This document shows positions 15,451 through 23,559 of a stretch of DNA of 30,161 nt, in pieces. The stretch comes from an uncultured Collinsella sp. (GTDB taxonomy: Bacteria > Actinomycetota > Coriobacteriia > Coriobacteriales > Coriobacteriaceae): NCBI GenBank assembly GCA_900549245.1, contig URNQ01000003.1, forward strand, positions 1-30,161, given 5' to 3'. The notes beneath the pieces were generated by a model. It did no database searches. It was not told the DNA's origin and saw nothing but the letters and a program-made list of their open reading frames with translations. The first letter of the stretch is position 1; each line of letters starts with the position of its first letter. The position numbers and the translations under genes were made by a program.

Positions 15451-16494
15451 ATGGAAAAGCTCGATGTGGTGAATGCGGCGCTTGCCGCCCTGCGTGCTGG
15501 CGAGACGTGCGAGCTGGTGGTAGTGGCCGGTACGGCGGGGTCGTCCCCGCGCGGTGTGGGCGCATGGATGACTTTCTTGGCCGATGGCAGCCAGGCGGGC
15601 ACTATCGGCGGCGGCAAGATTGAGCTCTTTGCGCTGGACGAGGCGCGCGAGCTGCTGGCCGGCGGTAAATCGCGTCTGGTCCGCTACACCATGGGCGGCG
15701 AGAACTCCGATACCGGCATGATTTGCGGCGGAGCTATCTGCCTGTGCTATCTGCACCTGGACGCGACCAAGGCACCGTTGTTCCAGGAGATTGCCAATGT
15801 GCTGGCGTATCGACGCATCGGCGACTTCGTCATTGACTTTGAGCCGTTTATCGCAAGCGCGCTCGAGGGCGATGTGGCTGAGTACCATGGCGAGGCATCA
15901 CGCCATACCATTGACGGCTGTCCCGGGCTTTCGCTGGCGGAAGAGGGGAGCAGCGTCACCTACACCAACGCCGCCTCCGAGATTCCTCCCGCGCACATCG
16001 AGACGCTCTGCCCCGAGGGCCTGACCTATATCTTTGGCTGCGGACACGTGGGTGCTGCGACGGCGCGGGTGCTCACGGCGGCGGGCTTTGCCGTCGTGGC
16101 TTGCGACGACCGCCCCGGCACGTTGACGCCCGAATGGGTGCCCGGTGTCTACGACCGTCGTCTGGTCGACTACAAGAACCTGAGCAAGCAGTGCCCCATC
16201 GGCCCGCGCGACCCAGTGGTCGGCGCCACGGCGGGTCACAAGTCCGATATCGACGTGGTGATTCAGGCCATGCGCGCCAAGCCCGCCTATCTGGGCTGCC
16301 TGGGTTCGCGCCGCAAGACCGCCTTTGTGCGCGCCCGCCTGGAGCAGGAGGGCTTTACGCAGGACCAGATCGACGGGCTGCACCTGCCGATCGGCGTTGC
16401 CATCGAGGCCGAGGATCCCGAGGAGATTGCCATCTCCATCGCTGCCGAGATGATCCACCTGCGCCGCACCAAGCTCGTCCCCCGCAAGCGCTAA
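15451..16494 (+). CDS. xdhC: XdhC/CoxI family molybdenum cofactor maturation protein
   Basis: The protein has 347 residues and starts at ATG 15451 (MEKLDVVNAALAAL) after a weak ggcgg site. The N-terminal XdhC_CoxI domain shows VVAGTAGSSPRGVGAWM and GTIGGGKIE (about residues 25-57). The C-terminal NAD(P)-like Rossmann domain shows LTYIFGCGHVGAATARVL (about residues 191-208) and ACDDRPGTL; YLGCLGSRRKTA is the usual closing signature. XdhC proteins bind the sulfurated molybdenum cofactor and insert it into xanthine-dehydrogenase-type enzymes. Here it would serve the xdhD-like enzyme together with yqeB, yqeC and mocA. It is the last gene before the ribosomal block. Confidence 0.92.
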   Translation: MEKLDVVNAALAALRAGETCELVVVAGTAGSSPRGVGAWMTFLADGSQAGTIGGGKIELFALDEARELLAGGKSRLVRYTMGGENSDTGMICGGAICLCYLHLDATKAPLFQEIANVLAYRRIGDFVIDFEPFIASALEGDVAEYHGEASRHTIDGCPGLSLAEEGSSVTYTNAASEIPPAHIETLCPEGLTYIFGCGHVGAATARVLTAAGFAVVACDDRPGTLTPEWVPGVYDRRLVDYKNLSKQCPIGPRDPVVGATAGHKSDIDVVIQAMRAKPAYLGCLGSRRKTAFVRARLEQEGFTQDQIDGLHLPIGVAIEAEDPEEIAISIAAEMIHLRRTKLVPRKR

Positions 16495-16511
16495 TCGCAT
16501 CCCCATATATG

Positions 16512-16584
16512 AGTTGCGGTGAAATACGGACTGTTTAAGCCTGTTAAGCCGTCAAACAGTCCCTATTTCACCGCAACTGCTTTT
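16512..16584 (+). terminator. Long inverted repeat with T-run after xdhC
   Basis: The 25-nt arms 16512-16536 and 16554-16578 are complementary except for one base and enclose a 17-nt loop. TTTTT follows at 16580-16584. It would work as a terminator for yqeB-xdhC. The unusual arm length and the gttgcggtgaaat ends also suggest a short mobile or repetitive intergenic element. Confidence 0.7.
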
Positions 16585-16639
16585 TGGGACCCATTTGTGC
16601 GGGGGAGTTGTGGAGTTGTGCAGGCAGACGAGGTTTTTC

Positions 16640-16668
16640 TGGAAATACGCTCCCGATGCGCGTATAGT
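16640..16668 (+). promoter_or_regulatory. Possible promoter for the rplE operon
   Basis: TGGAAA (16640-16645) and TATAGT (16663-16668) are separated by 17 bp, with four and five matches to the housekeeping consensus. Transcription from here would give a leader of about 130 nt before rplE. This is a motif-based guess. Confidence 0.35.
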
Positions 16669-16805
16669 ACCGATTGTTTTGTCGGCTCCTGCTGCGTCGA
16701 GTCCAAACCGCGAAATGCCATGAGCGGCGCGGATGCAGCCAGGAGGCACGAGGACAACCCATCGTGGCCACGCCCCGTGCTTAAAACCCCAAGAAGGAGT
16801 GAACA

Positions 16806-17363
16806 ATGGCAGAAGAGAAGTATGTGCCGCGTCTGAAGACCAAGTACAACAACGAGGTCAAGCAGCAGCTTCAGGATAAGTTCCAGTACGAGAACGTCAT
16901 GATGATTCCTAAGTTTGAGAAGATCGTCGTGAACATGGGTGTCGGCGAGGCCGCTACCGATTCCAAGGCCATCGACGGTGCCGTGCGCGACCTGCGCGCC
17001 ATCACCGGCCAGCAGCCGATGATCACCCGTGCCCGCAAGTCCATCGCTACCTTCCGCCTGCGCGCTGGTATGCCGATCGGCTGCAAGGTTACCCTGCGTG
17101 GCGACCGTATGTGGGAGTTCTTCGATCGTCTGACCTCCGTCGCGATCCCCCGTATCCGCGACTTCCGCGGCATCTCCGCCAAGAGCTTCGACGGCCGTGG
17201 TAACTTCTCCATGGGCGTCACCGAGCAGCTCATCTTCCCCGAGATCGACTTCGACTCCGTCGATCACCAGCGTGGTATGGACATCACTTTCGTGACCACC
17301 GCCAACACCGATGAGGAGGCCAAGGCCCTTCTGGATGCCTTCGGTTTCCCGTTCAAGAAATAG
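16806..17363 (+). CDS. rplE: 50S ribosomal protein L5
   Basis: The protein has 185 residues, normal for L5, and starts at ATG 16806 after aaggag. Recognised by IPKFEKIVVNMGVGEA, ITGQQPMITRARKSIATFRLR, GCKVTLRGDRMWEFFDRL, PRIRDFRG and DVDFD-like EIDFDSVDHQRGMDITFVTT. L5 binds 5S rRNA and the central protuberance. It is usually the third gene of the spc operon after rplN and rplX; here it is first. Confidence 0.98.
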   Translation: MAEEKYVPRLKTKYNNEVKQQLQDKFQYENVMMIPKFEKIVVNMGVGEAATDSKAIDGAVRDLRAITGQQPMITRARKSIATFRLRAGMPIGCKVTLRGDRMWEFFDRLTSVAIPRIRDFRGISAKSFDGRGNFSMGVTEQLIFPEIDFDSVDHQRGMDITFVTTANTDEEAKALLDAFGFPFKK

Positions 17364-17378
17364 GTTCACCTGCCCTAT

Positions 17379-17408
17379 AAGCGCCGTTCCCACAAGGGGG
17401 CGGCGCTT
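17379..17408 (+). other. Intercistronic hairpin between rplE and rpsN
   Basis: Perfect arms aagcgccg (17379-17386) and cggcgctt (17401-17408) enclose a 14-nt loop with no T-run. It may affect translation or stability of the operon mRNA. Confidence 0.4.
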
Positions 17409-17442
17409 GGGGCGAACAATACTCTATGTGAGGAGGATATAA

Positions 17443-17628
17443 GTGGCTAAGACATCGATGATCGTCAAGTGCAATCGCAAGCAGAAGTTCTCTACTCGTG
17501 AGTACACGCGCTGCCAGCGCTGCGGCCGTCCGCACTCTGTGTACCGCAAGTTCGGCCTGTGCCGTGTCTGCTTCCGCGAGCTTGCACTCAAGGGCGAGCT
17601 TCCCGGCGTTAAGAAGGCCAGCTGGTAA
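17443..17628 (+). CDS. rpsN: 30S ribosomal protein S14, zinc-binding (type Z)
   Basis: The protein has 61 residues and starts at GTG 17443 (AKTSMIVKCNRKQKF) after aggagg. Two CxxC pairs, C24/C27 and C40/C43, form the zinc ribbon of the short type Z S14. The family ending VKKASW is present. Part of the 30S head. Confidence 0.97.
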   Translation: MAKTSMIVKCNRKQKFSTREYTRCQRCGRPHSVYRKFGLCRVCFRELALKGELPGVKKASW

Positions 17629-17747
17629 GTCACTACCAGCGTTTCAAGCATCAGTTTGGAACAGGGAAAACGCGCTAAAAAGGCTTTGCCGTTAAGGGCG
17701 GCGAAGAACCAAGAGCACGTGTTCATCAAGAACGAAGGAGAATCTGT

Positions 17748-18146
17748 ATGAACCTTACAGACCCGATCGCAGATATGCTTACGCGCATCCGTAACGCTAA
17801 CTCTGTGAACAAGGCCACGGTCTCCATGCCGAGCAGCAAGAAGCTCGTCGAGATCGCTCGTGTTCTGCACGAGGAGGGCTACATCGAGGGCTACGATGTC
17901 GAGGACACCGTTCCCCAGAAGACTCTGCACATCACGCTTAAGTATGGTCCCAAGAAGGCTAAGGTCATCAACGGCATCCGCCGCATTTCCAAGCCGGGCC
18001 TGCGTAAGTACACCGGCGTTGCCGACATGCCCCGCGTCCGCGGTGGCCTTGGTACCGCCATTATTTCCACCAGCCATGGCGTCATGACCGACCGCGATGC
18101 TCGCAAGCACAACGTCGGCGGCGAGATCATCGCTTACGTCTGGTAA
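17748..18146 (+). CDS. rpsH: 30S ribosomal protein S8
   Basis: The protein has 132 residues and starts at ATG 17748, 7 nt after aaggag. Motifs are DPIADMLTRIRNAN at the N-terminus, ISKPGLRKY, and the C-terminal GGLGTAIISTSHGVMTDRDA with the ending GGEIIAYVW. S8 binds helix 21 of 16S rRNA and in many bacteria represses the spc operon. I did not identify an S8 target in this mRNA. Confidence 0.98.
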   Translation: MNLTDPIADMLTRIRNANSVNKATVSMPSSKKLVEIARVLHEEGYIEGYDVEDTVPQKTLHITLKYGPKKAKVINGIRRISKPGLRKYTGVADMPRVRGGLGTAIISTSHGVMTDRDARKHNVGGEIIAYVW

Positions 18147-18179
18147 TTCGCTCGGTAGGTAGAAGGAAAGGAGATCACC

Positions 18180-18716
18180 GTGTCTCGTATCGGTAATAAG
18201 CCTGTCCAGATTCCCGCCGGAGTCGAAGTGGCAGTCAACGGCAACAACGTTGTCGTCAAGGGCCCCAAGGGCCAGCTCGAGCTCGATGTCTTTGAGAAGC
18301 TCGCTATCAACGTCGAGGACAACGTCCTCACCGTTTCCCGTCCCGACGACGAGCGTGAGACCCGTGCCCGCCACGGCCTCACCCGCGCCCTCATCCACAA
18401 CATGGTTGTTGGCGTTTCCGAGGGCTTCGAGAAGAAGCTCGAGCTCGCCGGCGTCGGTTACCGCGTGCAGCAGAAGGGCAAGAACCTCGAGTTCTCCCTG
18501 GGCTTCTCGCACCCCGTGATCGTCGAGGCTCCCGAGGGCATCACCTTCGAGGTTCCCGACAACACCCACGTGAACGTCAAGGGTATCAACAAGCAGCAGG
18601 TCGGTCAGATCGCCGCTGAGATCCGCGGCCATCGTCCTCCCGAGCCTTACAAGGGCAAGGGTATCCACTACGTTGGCGAGCACATCCGCCGCAAGCTGGG
18701 TAAGGCCGCCAAGTAG
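18180..18716 (+). CDS. rplF: 50S ribosomal protein L6
   Basis: The protein has 178 residues and starts at GTG 18180 (SRIGNKPVQIPAGVEV) after aaaggag. VKGPKGQLE near residue 25 and the C-terminal signature PEPYKGKGIHYVGE are diagnostic. L6 sits near the GTPase-associated region of the 50S subunit. Confidence 0.98.
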   Translation: MSRIGNKPVQIPAGVEVAVNGNNVVVKGPKGQLELDVFEKLAINVEDNVLTVSRPDDERETRARHGLTRALIHNMVVGVSEGFEKKLELAGVGYRVQQKGKNLEFSLGFSHPVIVEAPEGITFEVPDNTHVNVKGINKQQVGQIAAEIRGHRPPEPYKGKGIHYVGEHIRRKLGKAAK

Positions 18717-18741
18717 TCGTAACCGACTCACTCGCATAAGA

Positions 18742-18763
18742 CCAGCACCCCGTCAGGTGCTGG
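18742..18763 (+). other. Intercistronic hairpin between rplF and rplR
   Basis: Perfect 8-bp arms ccagcacc and ggtgctgg enclose a 6-nt loop (18750-18755). The ttttta before the rplR ribosome-binding site is too far away to make this a normal terminator. Confidence 0.4.
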
Positions 18764-18791
18764 CAAGATCAACCTTTTTAGGAGTTTACGT

Positions 18792-19160
18792 ATGAACAAG
18801 CATAAGGCGAAGCTGGAAGGCCTCAAGCGTCGTCAGCGTCGTGTTCGCGGCAAGGTCTCGGGTACCTCCGAGCGTCCGCGTCTTCGCGTGACCCGTACTA
18901 ACGCCAACATCTATGCCCAGATCATCGACGACAGCAAGGGCTCCAGCCTGACGCTCGTCTCTGCCTCGACCCTCGAGGCCGAGTTCAAGGGCACCCACAC
19001 CTCGAACAAGGAGGCTGCGGAGAAGGTCGGTCAGCTCGTTGGCAAGCGCGCCATCGAGGCCGGCATCACCAAGGTCGCCTTCGATCGCGGTGGCCGTATC
19101 TACCATGGCCGCGTCAAGGCCCTCGCCGACGGTGCTCGTGCCGCCGGTCTCGAGTTCTAG
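18792..19160 (+). CDS. rplR: 50S ribosomal protein L18
   Basis: The protein has 122 residues and starts at ATG 18792 after ttaggag. It has a basic N-terminus (KRRQRRVRGKVSGT), then RPRLRVTRTNANIYAQIIDD and the C-terminal FDRGGRIYHGRVKALADGAR. L18 binds 5S rRNA with L5. Confidence 0.98.
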   Translation: MNKHKAKLEGLKRRQRRVRGKVSGTSERPRLRVTRTNANIYAQIIDDSKGSSLTLVSASTLEAEFKGTHTSNKEAAEKVGQLVGKRAIEAGITKVAFDRGGRIYHGRVKALADGARAAGLEF

Positions 19161-19174
19161 GAGGTATGTAGCAC

Positions 19175-19699
19175 ATGGCTCGTAATCAGAAGCAGCAGCG
19201 CGAGGCCTCCGAGTTCGAGGAGCGCGTCGTTTACATCAACCGCGTGTCGAAGACCGTCAAGGGTGGTCGTCGCATGAGCCTCGTCGCTCTCGTCGTCGTT
19301 GGCGACGGCAAGGGTAACGTCGGCGTTGGCATGGGCAAGTCCGCTGAGGTGCCCCTGGCCATCTCCAAGGCGTCTCTCGATGCCAAGAAGAACATGTTCC
19401 ACGTGCCGGTGACCGAGCAGGGCACCATCCCGCACGAGGTTCTCGGCCACTTTGGTGCCGGCCGCATCATCATCAAGCCCGCTGTCGAGGGTACCGGCGT
19501 TATCGCCGGCGGCGCTGTGCGTCCCCTCTTTGAGCTTGCTGGCATCAAGAACGTCCTGTCCAAGTCCCTCGGTACCGACAACGGCCTCAACATCATCAAG
19601 GCTGCCGTCGAGGGCCTCAAGGAGCTCTCCAGCCCTGAGGACGTCGCGGCTCGCCGTGGCCTGACGGTCTCCGAGATGTTCGTCGGTAAGGAGAACTAA
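19175..19699 (+). CDS. rpsE: 30S ribosomal protein S5
   Basis: The protein has 174 residues and starts at ATG 19175 after taggagg. The double-stranded-RNA-binding S5 domain shows VVYINRVSKTVKGGRRMSL and VVVGDGKGNVGVGMGK; the C-terminal domain shows KPAVEGTGVIAGGAVRPLFE. It contributes to decoding accuracy on the 30S subunit. Confidence 0.98.
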   Translation: MARNQKQQREASEFEERVVYINRVSKTVKGGRRMSLVALVVVGDGKGNVGVGMGKSAEVPLAISKASLDAKKNMFHVPVTEQGTIPHEVLGHFGAGRIIIKPAVEGTGVIAGGAVRPLFELAGIKNVLSKSLGTDNGLNIIKAAVEGLKELSSPEDVAARRGLTVSEMFVGKEN

Positions 19700-19701
19700 G
19701 C

Positions 19702-19884
19702 ATGGCTGACACCATCAAGATCAAGCAGGTCCGCAGCACCAACGGTTGCAAGCAGGACCAGGTCCGTACTGTCCGTGCCCTCGGTCTCCACAGGATCCGC
19801 GAGGTTCGCGAGATTGCTGACAACGAGTCCGTCCGCGGCATGATCTTCAAGGTCAAGCACCTTGTCGAGATTGTAGAGGAGTAG
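19702..19884 (+). CDS. rpmD: 50S ribosomal protein L30
   Basis: The protein has 60 residues and starts at ATG 19702, two bases after the rpsE stop, with aaggag inside the end of rpsE. KIKQVRSTNGCKQDQVRTVR and GLHRIREVREIADNESVRGM match L30. Its placement between rpsE and rplO is standard. Confidence 0.97.
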   Translation: MADTIKIKQVRSTNGCKQDQVRTVRALGLHRIREVREIADNESVRGMIFKVKHLVEIVEE

Positions 19885-19887
19885 CAA

Positions 19888-20337
19888 ATGCAGCTTCACG
19901 ATCTTACTCCCGCGCCCGGTTCCACCAAGAACCGCAAGCGCGTCGGCCGTGGCAATTCTTCGGGTCACGGCACCACTTCTGGCCGCGGTCAGAAGGGCCA
20001 GGGTTCCCGCTCTGGCGGCACCAAGGGTGCCGGCTTCGAGGGTGGCCAGACTCCGCTGGCTATGCGCCTGCCCAAGCTTCCGGGCTTCCGCAACCCCCGT
20101 CGTATCGAGTACACCGCTGTTAACGTTGAGCGTCTCGAGCGTAAGTTCGAGGATGGCGCTGTGATCGACGGTGCCGCTCTTAAGGCCGCTCGCATCACCA
20201 AGAGCGAGTTCGAGCCCGTCAAGGTGCTCGGCAATGGTGAGCTCACCAAGAAGTTCACGGTCAAGGTCGACAAGGTCAGCGCTTCTGCGCAGGCCAAGAT
20301 CGAGGCCGCCGGCGGAAAGGTCGAGCTGCCGTGCTAA
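19888..20337 (+). CDS. rplO: 50S ribosomal protein L15
   Basis: The protein has 149 residues and starts at ATG 19888 after gaggag. The glycine- and arginine-rich N-terminal extension KRVGRGNSSGHGTTSGRGQK and the C-terminal VSASAQAKIEAAGGKVEL identify L15. Its stop overlaps the secY start by 7 bases, suggesting coupled translation. Confidence 0.98.
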   Translation: MQLHDLTPAPGSTKNRKRVGRGNSSGHGTTSGRGQKGQGSRSGGTKGAGFEGGQTPLAMRLPKLPGFRNPRRIEYTAVNVERLERKFEDGAVIDGAALKAARITKSEFEPVKVLGNGELTKKFTVKVDKVSASAQAKIEAAGGKVELPC

Positions 20338-21617
20338 ATGGTCTTAAGAATGCTTTCCGCATCAAAGAATTGCGCGAAAAGATTCTTTTTACCATAGCTA
20401 TGCTCGTCGTGTACCGCATTGGTGCGCACGTTCCTGTGCCCGGCATTCCCTTCCAGGGGATGCTGGGCCTTTTCTCGACCGATAACAATTCGGTCGCCGC
20501 AGGTGCTATGGCCCTCCTGAATCTTTTCTCTGGCGGCGCGTTGAGCTATGTTTCGGTGTTTTCGCTGGGCATCATGCCTTACATCACCAGCTCGATCATC
20601 CTCCAGATGCTCCAGGCCGTTGTGCCTTCCCTGCATGAGCTTGCCCGCGAGGGCGAGGTCGGTCAGACCAAGATTACGCAGTATTCGCGTTACCTCACCC
20701 TGGCTCTGGCAATCCTCAACTCCGTGGGTTACCTCTTCCTCTTTAAGAGCTTCGGCATCAGCTTTAACGGCGCCGGCGCTCCCGAGATCATCTTCGACCT
20801 CATGATCGTCGGCACGCTCACCGCGGGCGCCATGTTGATCATGTGGATTGGTGAGCTCATCACCCAGCGCGGTATCGGCAATGGCATGTCGCTGATCATC
20901 TTTGCGAACATCATGGCCGGTCTGCCGCAGGCGATCTTCTCCAGCACCGAGGGCAATGCCGGTGGCATCATCACCATGGTGATCATCTGCGCCATCATCC
21001 TGCTGGTTATCCCGCTGATTGTTTTCCTTGAGCGCGGCCAGCGCCGCATCCCGGTCTCCTACGCCAAACGCGTCGTTGGCCGTCGCATGATGGGTGGCCA
21101 GACCACCTACCTGCCCATCAAGGTCAACACCGCGGGTGTCGTGCCGATCATCTTCGCTTCGGCGTTGCTGTACTTCCCGGCTCAGATTGCCGTGTTCTTC
21201 CCCGGCATCGGCTGGATTCAGGCAGTTGCCTCCGCGCTTTCGACCGGTTGGCTCAACTGGGTGCTTAATGTTGTCCTCATCGTGTTCTTCGCGTACTTCT
21301 ACACCTCCATGGTGTTCAACCCCGATGACACCGCCGACAACCTTAAGAAGCAGGGCGGCTTTATTCCGGGCGTGCGTCCGGGTAGGGCTACCGCGGCCTA
21401 CATCAAGAACGCGCTCAACAAGATTACGCTTCCCAGCGCTGTCTTTTTGGCGCTCATCGCCATCGTGCCTTCGATCATCTTCTCCTTCACGGGTAACCAT
21501 CTGATCCAGGCATTTGGCGGCACGTCCATCCTCATCATGGTCGGCGTCGTGCTCGACACGGTCGATAAGCTCGAAGGCCAGATCAAGATGTATGATTACG
21601 ATGGATTCTTTAAATAG
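20331..21617 (+). CDS. secY: Protein translocase subunit SecY
   Basis: The protein has 428 residues and ten predicted membrane segments, and is the pore of the Sec translocon. It starts at GTG 20331 inside the rplO end, with ggaaagg (20313-20319) upstream; the ATG at 20338 is out of frame. Signatures are RIGAHVPVPGI in the first periplasmic loop, LNLFSGGALSYVSVFSLGIM (plug region), WIGELITQRGIGNGMSL and KVNTAGVVPIIFASALL. The cytoplasmic C5 loop FIPGVRPGRATAAYI binds SecA or the ribosome. Confidence 0.98.
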   Translation: MLNGLKNAFRIKELREKILFTIAMLVVYRIGAHVPVPGIPFQGMLGLFSTDNNSVAAGAMALLNLFSGGALSYVSVFSLGIMPYITSSIILQMLQAVVPSLHELAREGEVGQTKITQYSRYLTLALAILNSVGYLFLFKSFGISFNGAGAPEIIFDLMIVGTLTAGAMLIMWIGELITQRGIGNGMSLIIFANIMAGLPQAIFSSTEGNAGGIITMVIICAIILLVIPLIVFLERGQRRIPVSYAKRVVGRRMMGGQTTYLPIKVNTAGVVPIIFASALLYFPAQIAVFFPGIGWIQAVASALSTGWLNWVLNVVLIVFFAYFYTSMVFNPDDTADNLKKQGGFIPGVRPGRATAAYIKNALNKITLPSAVFLALIAIVPSIIFSFTGNHLIQAFGGTSILIMVGVVLDTVDKLEGQIKMYDYDGFFK

Positions 21618-21635
21618 GCTAGAGGAGGATTGCTC

Positions 21636-22262
21636 ATGAACCTCGTATTGCTCGGAGCTCCGGGTGCCGGTAAGGGCACCGTCGCACAGGAGCTCGTCGC
21701 CGAGTTTGGCGTCGCTCACATTTCCACGGGCGACCTGCTGCGTGCTGCCGTCAAGGGTGGCACCGAGCTTGGTATTCAGGCTAAGAAGTACATGGACGCT
21801 GGCGAGCTCGTTCCCGACCAGCTCGTGATCGACCTTGTCAAGGAGCGCCTTGCCGCCGATGACGCCCAGCAGGGCTTCATCCTCGACGGCTTCCCGCGCA
21901 ACACCGCCCAGGCTGTGACGCTCGATTCCGAGCTCTCCGCCATGGGTCGCGAGATCGACTGCGCCCTTCTGGTCGACGTGGCCCCCGAGGTCATCATCGA
22001 TCGTCTGTCTTCGCGTCGCACCTGCCGCGCCTGCGGTTACACCGGCACCGCTGCCGATGCTACCTGCCCCAAGTGCGCCGGCGAGATGTATCAGCGCGAC
22101 GACGACAAGCCCGAGACCATCAAGAACCGTCTCGACGTCTACGAGAAGTCCACGAGCCCGCTCGTCGACTACTATCGTGGCCAGGGTCTGCTCAAGTCGG
22201 TCAACGGTGACCAGGCTCGCGAGACCGTGTACGGGGATGTCAAAGAGGCTCTCGGTCTATGA
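21636..22262 (+). CDS. adk: Adenylate kinase, zinc-type lid
   Basis: The protein has 208 residues. ATG 21636 was chosen over TTG 21630 because gaggagg lies 7 nt before it and the protein then starts MNLVLLGAPGAGKGT, with the P-loop at residues 7-15. DGFPRN is the AMP-binding motif. The lid carries CRAC...CPKC, four cysteines for structural zinc. It interconverts ATP, AMP and ADP. The stop overlaps the map start (ATGA). Confidence 0.97.
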   Translation: MNLVLLGAPGAGKGTVAQELVAEFGVAHISTGDLLRAAVKGGTELGIQAKKYMDAGELVPDQLVIDLVKERLAADDAQQGFILDGFPRNTAQAVTLDSELSAMGREIDCALLVDVAPEVIIDRLSSRRTCRACGYTGTAADATCPKCAGEMYQRDDDKPETIKNRLDVYEKSTSPLVDYYRGQGLLKSVNGDQARETVYGDVKEALGL

Positions 22263-23047
22263 TCAAGATTAAGTCTGCAACGCAAATCGAGCAGATGAAG
22301 AAGGCAGGAGCGCTATCTAAGATGGCGCTCCGCCACGTTGGGGCCATGGTCCGCCCTGGTGTTTCGACCTTTGAGCTCGATCAGCTCGCGGAGCAGATTA
22401 TCCGCATGCATGGCGGCACCCCGGCCTTTAAGGGTTACGGTGGGTTCCCCGGAACCATTTGCGCATCGATCAACGATGCCGTGGTCCACGGTATTCCCAA
22501 CCCCGATATGATCCTGCGCGATGGCGATATCATCTCCATCGATACGGGAGCCGTTGTTGATGGTTGGGTTGGCGATAACGCTTGGACGTTTTTCGTCGGC
22601 ACCCCTACGCCCGAGGCCAAGGCCCTGTGCGAGGTCACGCGCGATTGCCTTAAGGCTGCCATCGAGCAGGCTGTTCCCGGTAACCATATCGGGGACGTCG
22701 GTTATGCCGTTCAGTCTCTCGCCGAGTCTCACGGTTACGGCGTGCTTCGCGACTATGTGGGCCATGGCATTGGCCGTGTGATGCACGAGGACCCCAACGT
22801 TCCTAATTATGGAAAGAAGGGGAGGGGCGTTCGCCTCCAGGCCGGCATGGTCATTGCCATCGAGCCGATGGTTACGATGGGTTCCAACCATGTGAGCACG
22901 GGCTCCGACGGTTGGATTGTTACGACCAACGACCACCTGCCCGCCGCGCACTACGAGAACACCGTCGCCATTACCAATGACGGTCCGGTGATTCTCACCA
23001 CGGATGCCCAAGGTGCTTGGTGTTCCTTGCAGGGCGGTGAAATGTAG
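22259..23047 (+). CDS. map: Methionine aminopeptidase type I
   Basis: The protein has 262 residues and starts at ATG 22259, overlapping adk by 4 bases. It removes the initiator methionine. The pita-bread metal ligands are all present: IDTGAVVDGWVGDNA supplies D95 and D106, GHGIGRVMHE supplies the histidine, IEPMV and ENTVAIT supply glutamates, and VVHGIP supplies H77. The short N-terminus identifies the type Ia class without a zinc-finger extension. Confidence 0.97.
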   Translation: MIKIKSATQIEQMKKAGALSKMALRHVGAMVRPGVSTFELDQLAEQIIRMHGGTPAFKGYGGFPGTICASINDAVVHGIPNPDMILRDGDIISIDTGAVVDGWVGDNAWTFFVGTPTPEAKALCEVTRDCLKAAIEQAVPGNHIGDVGYAVQSLAESHGYGVLRDYVGHGIGRVMHEDPNVPNYGKKGRGVRLQAGMVIAIEPMVTMGSNHVSTGSDGWIVTTNDHLPAAHYENTVAITNDGPVILTTDAQGAWCSLQGGEM

Positions 23048-23190
23048 GGCTTGCGTCAAATGCACGCCTTAACATTTCAAATGTAACAAGTTCCGCTTAG
23101 TTGTGGAGCCATTACGAAGATACTACGATACGTGCATGCGTATTGTAGAATACTCAATCGCTGTCGTTTTCTAGAGAAAGATGATTGCTT

Positions 23191-23409
23191 GTGAAGAAGG
23201 AAGACGCAATTGAGCTCGAGGGTACGGTAAAGGAACCGTTGCCCAATGCCATGTTTAAGGTTGAGCTCGAGAACGGTCATTCGGTTCTGTGCAACATTTC
23301 TGGCAAGATCCGAATGAATTACATCCGTATTCTCCCCGGTGACAGGGTTGTCGTGGAGCTTTCCCCGTACGACCTGACCCGCGGTCGCATCACCTATCGC
23401 TACAAATAG
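23191..23409 (+). CDS. infA: Translation initiation factor IF-1
   Basis: The protein has 72 residues with the usual S1/OB fold. GTG 23191 (KKEDAIELEGTVKE) is preferred over TTG 23185 because it gives exactly the family length and agaaag lies upstream. Signatures are ALPNAMF-like PLPNAMFKVELENGH and IRMNYIRILPGDRVVVELSPYDLTRGRI. It assists 30S initiation at the A site. It is separated from map by 143 bp in which a promoter is likely but not defined. Confidence 0.97.
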   Translation: MKKEDAIELEGTVKEPLPNAMFKVELENGHSVLCNISGKIRMNYIRILPGDRVVVELSPYDLTRGRITYRYK

Positions 23410-23559
23410 CGGCACGCATACACGCACTCCATTTCCGGCTGCAGGCTTAGCTCAACCTACGGTCGGATTGTGTGTGAAGACCAGCCATAGTTTTAAACGC
23501 CTGCGGCTGGGCGAGTAGATAGTAGGGAAGTAGTTTGAGCGCTACCGAAAGGAAGAACG

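Larger units (their letters stand above)
16495..16805. other. 311-bp boundary between the hydroxylase island and the ribosomal operon
   Basis: It contains a long inverted repeat with a T-run (16512-16584), a possible promoter (16640-16668) and a leader of about 130 nt before rplE with aaggag at its end. No remnant of rplX or rplN is recognisable. Confidence 0.6.

Noticed and set aside
20334..21719. Minus-strand frame opposite secY, and a similar one opposite rpoA/rplQ (25133-26599)
   Set aside because: secY, rpoA and rplQ are certain; the antisense frames show only compositional openness.
23048..23190. Promoter for infA, with TAGAAT at 23146-23151 and a nearby imperfect hairpin
   Set aside because: The -10-like hexamer has no acceptable -35 partner, so it was not listed as a feature.
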